Part shown: piece by piece, positions 5,139 through 9,888 of the stretch | Layout: every line of letters starts with the position of its first letter | How positions within the stretch are numbered: position 1 is the first letter of the stretch | Source: DASVLX01 sp035552275 | GTDB lineage: Bacteria > Actinomycetota > Actinomycetes > Mycobacteriales > Pseudonocardiaceae | Direction of reading: 5' to 3' | NCBI GenBank assembly: GCA_035552275.1 | Contig: DASZLR010000024.1 | Span: 1 to 9,888 of the forward strand | Length of the DNA: 9,888 nucleotides | Made by a program: the position numbers and the translations under genes | Notes under the pieces: generated by a model | Databases searched by the model: none | Seen by the model: the letters and a program-made list of their open reading frames with translations, nothing else | What the model was told of the DNA's origin: nothing

Positions 5139-6983
5139 ATGACGGCTCCGACCAGCGCGCGCACGGTGCGGCCGGCGCACGCCAGTCTTGCTAGCGTCAG
5201 TGCGGTGACCGCGCGGACATCAGAGAGCGCCCGCTCGGCGGAGCGCCGACGTCGGCTGGCCGCCGGGTGGCCGGCCCTGCCGGTGTCGCTGCGGTCCGCC
5301 GTCGGCCTGGCCGCTGCCGGCGCGGTGCTGCTGGCGATCGGGCCGTTGTCGCCGGTGGTCACGCCGTCGACGCGGGCCGGGTTCGAGGCGCGGCCGCTGC
5401 TGTTCGTGCTCGGTCTGCTGCCGGCCGGGGTCGCGGTCGGGTTCGCGCTGCGCGGCCGGCAGCAGGCCGTCGGTGGAGCCCTGATGGCGGCCGCGCTGGT
5501 GGCGCCGGGCCAACTGCTGATGGACGCCCAGCTGCTGGTGAACGGCAGCCTGGCCGTCCGGCCGGAACTGGCCATGCCGGCCACCCTCGCCACCCTGCAC
5601 GGCGACCGGGGAGCCTGGTTGTTGCTGGTTGGGCTGGGGCTGACCATCGTCGCCGGCTTGCTGGCCGCCGGCCAGAGTGTGGACCGGGCCAGTCGGCTGC
5701 CGGGGCCGGACCGGCCGGGAGCCCGCCAGGGGCCGATGATCACCGCCCTGTGTCTCGGCATCGCCGCGTCGATCGGGCTGGTCAGCGCGCCGTTCTCGTC
5801 GGACGACGTGTATCTGATCGCGTCGGGCGCTCTGGACGGGCCGCCGCTCATGGTGGCCGGCGGATTGATGGTGGCCGTCGCGGTGCCGCTGGCCGCCCTG
5901 ATCGGGGCGGCCACCGTGGATGCCGCCGCCGCTCGCGGCTGGCTGCTGGGTGTCGCGGCGGTGCTGGCCGTGCTGTCGCTGCCGCGGATCGTGTCCGGGC
6001 TCGCGGTGGCCGGGCTGCATCCTGCCTGGGGCCCCTATCTCGCGCTGATCGCGGCCGCCGGTTTGGCATTGCTGGCCGGTTTCGCCGGACGAACCGCGCC
6101 GGGCCTGGCCGAGTCGAGTGCCGACCAGCCGGGTGAGATGCGGTTGCCGGGGCAGATTCGGCTGCACCTCGCCGCCGGTGCGGTCGGCGTCTTGGCGGCC
6201 GTGGCGGCGCTGGCCGGTTCATTCACCAGTTTGTTCTCCGGATTGCCGGCACTGCCGCCGGACTTCCCGCAACCGGATGCCTCGGCCGGCCGGCTGGTGG
6301 TGCCGGCCGCGGTGCTCGTCGGGTTGCTTGGCGCGGCGTTGCTGGTGCCGCGCTGGGCCGCTGCGGTTCGGCCAGCGTTCGCGGTCGCCTGGGTGGCGAT
6401 CCCGCTTACCGGCGCCGGCGCGGTCGACGCCGCGCTGAGCGCGGGCTCGATCAACGGAGTCGCACTGGGTCCGGGGCTGTGGCTGGTGGTTCTGGCCGCG
6501 CTGGCCTCGGTGGTGGCCGGCTGCTGCGCTGGGCTGGCCGGCGGCGTCGAGCGCGACGATGTCGATCTCACCGACGTGTCGGCGCAGCCGATGCTGCTCG
6601 CGCCGGCGGTGGCCGCGGTGCTGTTGTCGTTCGGGGCGCTGGGCCTGCCGGTGTCCCGCGGCGACTATCTGGTCGCCGGCCTGTGGTCCGACTTTCGGAT
6701 CGCCTCCTGGGGTCTGGCGCTCGGGCTGGTCGCGGTGATCGTCGCTGTCGTGCTGGCCCCGTTCTGCCGGCCGGCCAGGGCCACCGCGTTGCTGCTCGGC
6801 GCGGCCGGGGTGGTGGTCGTCCGACTGCTCGAACTGCCGTTGGCCCAGGAGAACAACGCCGGCATCAGCGCCGCGTCCGGCGCTTGGCTGGCGGGCGCCT
6901 GCGCGGTCGCGCTGGTGGCTGGCGCGGGGGTGTCCGGCTGGTCTGCCCGGACGCGCCCGGCGGCCCCAGTTGCGCGGCGCTGA
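5139..6983 (+). CDS. Large polytopic membrane protein of unknown function, internally duplicated
   Basis: A 614-aa protein I cannot assign to a named family. ATG 5139 is chosen over GTG 5130 because AAGGG (5126-5130) lies eight bases before the ATG but overlaps the GTG. A basic, Ser/Thr/Ala-rich cytoplasmic tail of about 48 residues (ends RSAERRRRLAAGW) precedes about 16 hydrophobic segments. These fall into two sets of eight, residues about 50-318 and 341-603, split by a hydrophilic linker (about 318-338). The halves match in order: GAWLLLVGLGLTIVAGLLAA with GLWLVVLAALASVVAGCCAG, then PMITALCLGIAASIGLVSAP with PMLLAPAVAAVLLSFGALGL, then SSDDVYLI with SRGDYLVA. Even TM numbers give both halves the same orientation. 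No transporter or enzyme signature is visible. It is divergent from the LytM gene across 232 bp that may hold promoters for both, so an envelope role is possible but unproven. Confidence 0.85.
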   Translation: MTAPTSARTVRPAHASLASVSAVTARTSESARSAERRRRLAAGWPALPVSLRSAVGLAAAGAVLLAIGPLSPVVTPSTRAGFEARPLLFVLGLLPAGVAVGFALRGRQQAVGGALMAAALVAPGQLLMDAQLLVNGSLAVRPELAMPATLATLHGDRGAWLLLVGLGLTIVAGLLAAGQSVDRASRLPGPDRPGARQGPMITALCLGIAASIGLVSAPFSSDDVYLIASGALDGPPLMVAGGLMVAVAVPLAALIGAATVDAAAARGWLLGVAAVLAVLSLPRIVSGLAVAGLHPAWGPYLALIAAAGLALLAGFAGRTAPGLAESSADQPGEMRLPGQIRLHLAAGAVGVLAAVAALAGSFTSLFSGLPALPPDFPQPDASAGRLVVPAAVLVGLLGAALLVPRWAAAVRPAFAVAWVAIPLTGAGAVDAALSAGSINGVALGPGLWLVVLAALASVVAGCCAGLAGGVERDDVDLTDVSAQPMLLAPAVAAVLLSFGALGLPVSRGDYLVAGLWSDFRIASWGLALGLVAVIVAVVLAPFCRPARATALLLGAAGVVVVRLLELPLAQENNAGISAASGAWLAGACAVALVAGAGVSGWSARTRPAAPVARR

Positions 6984-7095
6984 TTCCGCCCTGACCCCGC
7001 GCTGACCGGGTTGGGCCGATGACGCCGGCGGGGGGGTGCGGAGATGGCGGTCACATCTGGCCGGGTGGTGTGCGGCGTCGCTGCGCCAAAAGGCC

Positions 7096-7101
7096 TACTC
7101 T
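7096..7101 (+). promoter_or_regulatory. Possible -10 element for the B12-binding subunit gene
   Basis: TACTCT fits TANNNT and would give a start near 7108 with a leader of about 28 nt ahead of the ATG at 7136. No good -35 is seen. The rest of the 152-bp gap between the membrane protein gene and this one (6984-7135) shows nothing I can name. Confidence 0.25.
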
Positions 7102-7135
7102 CGCGCTCGCGGTCCTCGATGATGAGGTGAGAGCC

Positions 7136-7579
7136 ATGAGCGGGCGCATCCGAGTGGTGGTCGCCAAACCGGGCCTGGACGGTCACGACCGAGGCGTCAA
7201 GATAGTCGCCAGGGCGTTGCGTGATGCCGGTGTCGAGGTTGTTTACACCGGACTGCACCAGACTCCGGAGCAGATTGTCGAGACCGCGTTGCAAGAGGAT
7301 GCCGATGGCATCGGGCTGTCGGTGCTTTCCGGCGCCCACATGACACTGTTCGGCCGAGTGATCGAACTCCTGGAAGCCAGGGGGGCGCGGGACGTCGTGG
7401 TGTTCGGCGGCGGCATCGTCCCGGACGAGGACATTCCCAAGCTGACGGCCTTGGGCGTCGGCAAGGTGTTCACTCCGGGCGCGCCCACCACGGAGATCGT
7501 GGACTGGGTTCAGCGGCATGTGGGCGGTTCCACAGGTGGCACAGTTGGCACAGATCACGTGGTGGGTGACTCCAGATGA
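7136..7579 (+). CDS. Cobalamin-binding small subunit of an acyl-CoA mutase (IcmB / methylmalonyl-CoA mutase type)
   Basis: A 147-aa B12-binding domain protein. It carries the base-off/His-on cobalamin motif in order: DGHDRG (DxHxxG, near residue 15), SVLSGAH (SxL) and VFGGGI (GG). The stretch from RIRVVVAKPGLDGHDRGVKI through YTGLHQTPEQIVETA to FTPGAPTTEIVDWV closely resembles, from memory, the stand-alone IcmB subunit of Streptomyces isobutyryl-CoA mutase and small subunits of heteromeric methylmalonyl-CoA mutases. The substrate is set by the large subunit, which is absent here. A Gly/Thr-rich tail of about 20 residues follows the domain. ATG 7136 is chosen over GTG 7019 because it has GAGGTGAG upstream and begins at the conserved region. 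Its position 151 bp before sucC suggests supply of succinyl-CoA, if the partner is a methylmalonyl-CoA mutase. Confidence 0.9.
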   Translation: MSGRIRVVVAKPGLDGHDRGVKIVARALRDAGVEVVYTGLHQTPEQIVETALQEDADGIGLSVLSGAHMTLFGRVIELLEARGARDVVVFGGGIVPDEDIPKLTALGVGKVFTPGAPTTEIVDWVQRHVGGSTGGTVGTDHVVGDSR

Positions 7580-7593
7580 GCGGTGATCCACTC

Positions 7594-7629
7594 GTGATCG
7601 AACTCACTACCGTCGGTGACAGACCTCAC
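7594..7629. promoter_or_regulatory. Two tandem CRP/GlxR-like sites upstream of sucC
   Basis: GTGATCGAACTCAC (7594-7607) and GTGACAGACCTCAC (7616-7629) both fit GTGA-N6-TCAC, the core of the CRP/GlxR consensus TGTGA-N6-TCACA. They are spaced exactly 22 bp, two helical turns, so dimers on them would face the same side. They lie about 101 and 123 bp (centres about 108 and 130) before the sucC start, just after the stop of the B12-binding gene. The second could also fold as a 6-bp hairpin (CGGTGA/TCACCG) and act as a weak terminator. The sites are seen; binding by a cAMP-dependent regulator is inferred. Confidence 0.5.
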
Positions 7630-7631
7630 CG

Positions 7632-7655
7632 GGCTGGCCAGCCTTCATGCGCATG
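7632..7655. repeat. Two short perfect palindromes in the sucC upstream region
   Basis: GGCTGGCCAGCC (7632-7643) and CATGCGCATG (7646-7655) are perfect 12- and 10-bp palindromes lying directly after the CRP-like sites and just before a TAAAGT (7664-7669) that could be a -10 element. They may be further operators for sucCD. Confidence 0.35.
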
Positions 7656-7701
7656 GCGGTAGTTAAAGTCAGTTCAGCCGGTTTGGGGCGCCGGGGCAGC
7701 A

Positions 7702-7717
7702 ACTTCGTTGGCGAAGT
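7702..7717 (+). promoter_or_regulatory. Hairpin flush against the sucC ribosome binding site
   Basis: ACTTCG (7702-7707), loop TTGG, CGAAGT (7712-7717) form a perfect 6-bp stem. AGGAG, the Shine-Dalgarno of sucC, begins at 7719, one base after the stem, and is seven bases before GTG 7731. It may tune translation initiation. Confidence 0.35.
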
Positions 7718-7730
7718 CAGGAGATTCTGA

Positions 7731-8909
7731 GTGGACCTGTATGAATACCAGGCGAAGGATCTCTTCGCCGCCCACGGTGTGCCGGTGCTGCCCGGCGCCG
7801 TGGCCACCACACCGGAGCAGGTGCGGGCCGCCACCGAGCGGCTCGGCCAAACAGTCGTCGTCAAGGCCCAGGTGAAGACCGGCGGCCGTGGCAAGGCCGG
7901 TGGCGTGAAGCTGGCCGAGACCGCCGACGAGGCGCAGGCCAAGGCCGAGGCCATCCTCGGGATGGACATCAAGGGGCACACCGTGCACCGGGTGCTCGTC
8001 ACCACGGCCAGCGATATCGCCGAGGAGTACTACTTCTCCTTCCTGCTGGACCGCACCAACCGCACCTTCCTGGCGATGGCCTCGGTCGAGGGCGGCATGG
8101 AGATCGAGCAGATCGCGGTGGAGAAGCCGGAGGCGCTGGCCAAGATCCCGATCGACCCGATCGCCGGTGTGGACGCGGCGAAGGCGCGGGAGATCGTGGC
8201 CGCCGCCAAATTCCCGGCTGAGGTCGCCGACGGCGTGGCCGACGCGATCGTCAAGCTCTGGGACGTGTTCGTCGGCGAGGACGCCACGCTGGTCGAGGTC
8301 AACCCGCTGGTGCGCGACCCGCAGGACGCCATCGTCGCGCTGGACGGCAAGGTCACCCTGGACGAGAACGCGGCGTTCCGGCACCCCGGGCACGCCGATC
8401 TGGTGGACGTCGCGGCCCAGGACCCGTTGGAGGCCAGGGCCAAGGAGAAGCATCTCAACTACGTCAAGCTGGACGGTGAGGTCGGCATCATCGGCAACGG
8501 CGCCGGCCTGGTCATGTCCACTTTGGACGTGGTGGCGTACGCCGGGGAGCGGCACTCGGGCGTCAAGCCGGCGAACTTCCTGGACATCGGCGGCGGCGCC
8601 TCGGCCGAGGTGATGGCCAACGGGCTGGAGATCATCCTGTCCGACCCGGCCGTGCGCAGCGTGTTCGTGAACGTGTTCGGTGGCATCACCGCCTGCGACG
8701 CGGTCGCCAACGGCATCGTGTCCGCCTTCGATCTGCTGGCCAGTCGGGGTGAGCCGGTGAACAAGCCGATCGTGGTCCGGCTGGACGGCAACAACGCCGA
8801 CGAGGGCCGGCGGATTCTCACCGAGGCCGCCCTGCCCGGCGTCGCTCTGGTGGAGACAATGGACAGCGCGGCAGACAAGGCCGCCCAGCTCGCCGGCGCG
8901 GGGGTGTGA
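7731..8909 (+). CDS. sucC: Succinyl-CoA synthetase (ADP-forming) subunit beta
   Basis: A 392-aa ATP-grasp subunit that, with SucD, interconverts succinyl-CoA and succinate with substrate-level phosphorylation in the TCA cycle (cytosolic heteromer). The start MDLYEYQAKDLF is the family's standard N-terminus; GTG 7731 follows AGGAG by seven bases. Seen in order: nucleotide-binding VVKAQVKTGGRGKAGGVK (residues 43-60), magnesium-site EVNPLV (189-194) with D205, GNGAGLVMSTLD (255-266), NFLDIGGGA (282-290) and NVFGGIT (314-320) of the C-terminal succinyl-CoA synthetase domain. Length is normal. It forms an operon with sucD (4-bp gap). The upstream region is dense in dyads, including two CRP/GlxR-like sites, so carbon-source control is likely. 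Nucleotide specificity (ADP or GDP) cannot be settled by eye. Confidence 0.98.
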   Translation: MDLYEYQAKDLFAAHGVPVLPGAVATTPEQVRAATERLGQTVVVKAQVKTGGRGKAGGVKLAETADEAQAKAEAILGMDIKGHTVHRVLVTTASDIAEEYYFSFLLDRTNRTFLAMASVEGGMEIEQIAVEKPEALAKIPIDPIAGVDAAKAREIVAAAKFPAEVADGVADAIVKLWDVFVGEDATLVEVNPLVRDPQDAIVALDGKVTLDENAAFRHPGHADLVDVAAQDPLEARAKEKHLNYVKLDGEVGIIGNGAGLVMSTLDVVAYAGERHSGVKPANFLDIGGGASAEVMANGLEIILSDPAVRSVFVNVFGGITACDAVANGIVSAFDLLASRGEPVNKPIVVRLDGNNADEGRRILTEAALPGVALVETMDSAADKAAQLAGAGV

Positions 8910-8913
8910 GGAC

Positions 8914-9804
8914 ATGGCTATTTTCCTGAACGAGAACAGCAAGATCATCATTCAGGGCATCACCGGCTCCGAGGGCACCAAGCACGGCAAGCGGATGCTG
9001 AAGGCCGGCGCCAATGTGGTCGGCGGGGTGAACGCCCGCAAGGCCGGCCAGCAGGTCGACCTCGACGGCACGCTGCTGCCGGTGTTCGGCACCGTGGACG
9101 AGGCGATCGAGAAGACCGGCGCGGACGTGTCGGTGGTGTTCGTCCCGGCGGCCTTCACCAAGGACGCGGTGATCGAGGCGATCGACTCGGAGATCCCGCT
9201 GTGCGTGGTGATCACCGAGGGCGTGCCGGTGCACGACACCGCCTACTTCTGGGCCTACGCCGGTTCGAAGGGCAACCAGACCCGGATCATCGGGCCGAAC
9301 TGCCCGGGTTTGATCAGCCCCGGCAAGTCCAACGCCGGCATCATCCCGGCGGACATCACCGGCCCCGGCACCATCGGCCTGGTGTCGAAGTCCGGCACGC
9401 TGACCTACCAGATGATGTACGAGCTGCGCGACATCGGTTTCTCCAGCGCGGTCGGCATCGGCGGCGACCCGATCATCGGCACGACACACATCGACGCGCT
9501 GGCGGCGTTCCAGGACGACCCGGCGACCGAGGTGATCGTGATGATCGGCGAGATCGGCGGTGACGCCGAGGAGCGGGCGGCGGCCTACATCAAGGAGCAC
9601 GTCACCAAGCCGGTCGTCGGCTATGTCGCCGGTTTCACGGCGCCGGAGGGCAAGACGATGGGCCACGCCGGCGCGATCGTGTCCGGCTCGGCCGGCACCG
9701 CGGCGGCGAAGAAGGAGGCCCTGGAGGCCGCCGGAGTCAAGGTCGGCAAGACGCCGAGCGAGACCGCCGAACTGGCTCGCGAGGCCGTCAAGTCCTTGGA
9801 TTGA
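8914..9804 (+). CDS. sucD: Succinyl-CoA synthetase subunit alpha
   Basis: A 296-aa partner of SucC. The N-terminal CoA-binding Rossmann domain shows IIIQGITGSEGTKHG (residues 11-25) and GPNCPGLISPG (127-137). The C-terminal half has the active-site histidine that is phosphorylated during catalysis, H251 in GHAGAIVSGSAGTAAAKKEA, and a conserved GEIGGDAEE (212-220). Length and both ends are normal. The start ATG is four bases after the sucC stop, and the GAGG of its ribosome binding region overlaps that stop, so translation is probably coupled to sucC and keeps the subunits equimolar. In M. tuberculosis the same pair lies in the same order near uvrD1. Confidence 0.98.
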   Translation: MAIFLNENSKIIIQGITGSEGTKHGKRMLKAGANVVGGVNARKAGQQVDLDGTLLPVFGTVDEAIEKTGADVSVVFVPAAFTKDAVIEAIDSEIPLCVVITEGVPVHDTAYFWAYAGSKGNQTRIIGPNCPGLISPGKSNAGIIPADITGPGTIGLVSKSGTLTYQMMYELRDIGFSSAVGIGGDPIIGTTHIDALAAFQDDPATEVIVMIGEIGGDAEERAAAYIKEHVTKPVVGYVAGFTAPEGKTMGHAGAIVSGSAGTAAAKKEALEAAGVKVGKTPSETAELAREAVKSLD

Positions 9805-9806
9805 CA

Positions 9807-9842
9807 CAGCCTTGCACTGACGCAGCCTTGCATTGGGACAGC
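9807..9842 (+). repeat. 16-bp-period repeat after sucD
   Basis: CAGCCTTGCA occurs at 9807-9816 and 9823-9832, and a third degenerate start CAGC is at 9839-9842, all at a 16-bp period. Its role is unknown; probably slippage in the 3' untranslated region. Confidence 0.5.
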
Positions 9843-9860
9843 ACTGACAGGGCTCGCACC

Positions 9861-9876
9861 ACCGGCGTGGGCCGGT
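9861..9876 (+). terminator. Possible terminator hairpin downstream of sucD
   Basis: ACCGGC (9861-9866), loop GTGG, GCCGGT (9871-9876) make a perfect GC-rich 6-bp stem 57 bp after the sucD stop. There is no T-run, which is common for actinobacterial terminators but also leaves the call weak. The window ends 12 bases later. Confidence 0.3.
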
Positions 9877-9888
9877 CGACATTCGCGT

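Noticed and set aside
4016..5194. 392-aa open frame on the + strand across the LytM gene
   Set aside because: Its composition is that of a codon shadow; the minus-strand LytM gene is certain. Only the start region near the LexA box is kept, as a low-confidence observation.
7019..7135. Upstream start for the B12-binding protein
   Set aside because: The extra 39 residues are low-complexity; family members start near ATG 7136, which has its own ribosome binding site.
7674..8951. 425-aa open frame on the minus strand across sucC
   Set aside because: It is the antisense shadow of sucC in GC-rich DNA (His/Gly/Asp/Val-rich low-complexity translation) and matches no family; sucC itself is certain.
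1..9888. tRNA, rRNA, insertion sequences, prophage genes, att sites
   Set aside because: Looked for cloverleaf ends, transposase motifs and terminal inverted repeats on both strands; none seen.

Overview
The window is high-GC actinobacterial DNA, most likely from a member of the Pseudonocardiales (inferred from GC content, GTG/TTG starts and protein families, not from a search). Its skeleton is a gene order I know from Mycobacterium tuberculosis (uvrD1/pcrA Rv0949, LytM/M23 protein Rv0950c, sucC Rv0951, sucD Rv0952). Here that skeleton is interrupted by regulator genes, a large membrane protein gene and a B12-binding subunit gene.

Layout: (1) 1-1865 (+), the 3' three quarters of a UvrD/PcrA-type DNA helicase, cut by the window edge. 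(2) 1874-2743 (-), an XRE regulator with a DUF5753 C-terminal domain, convergent with the helicase and without a DUF397 partner. (3) 2744-2969, a divergent control region holding a perfect 14-bp palindrome inside a possible + promoter, then two adjacent RNA hairpins just before a ribosome binding site. (4) 2970-3928 (+), a translationally coupled pair: a BldD-like regulator without the c-di-GMP-binding residues, and a small protein that faintly resembles a non-catalytic prim-pol fold. (5) 3929-4112, a gap with a perfect actinobacterial LexA (SOS) box nested in a larger dyad, a strong Shine-Dalgarno with an ATG, and an 18-bp tandem repeat. (6) 4109-4906 (-), a membrane-anchored LytM (M23) protein whose zinc and catalytic residues are largely replaced. 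(7) 5139-6983 (+), an approximately 16-TM membrane protein that appears to be an internal duplication of an 8-TM unit. (8) 7136-7579 (+), a B12-binding small subunit of the IcmB / methylmalonyl-CoA mutase type. (9) 7731-9804 (+), sucC-sucD, succinyl-CoA synthetase, preceded by two CRP/GlxR-like sites exactly 22 bp apart.

The right part centres on succinyl-CoA: a B12-dependent acyl-CoA mutase subunit, whose large partner is not in the window, lies next to the enzyme that interconverts succinyl-CoA and succinate. The middle part combines regulation with cell-envelope functions. The strongest leads are the LexA box between convergent genes, the catalytically degenerate LytM protein, the BldD-like/partner pair with its structured leader, the duplicated membrane protein and the tandem CRP-like sites. 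All domain and site calls are from reading the sequence; no database search was run.
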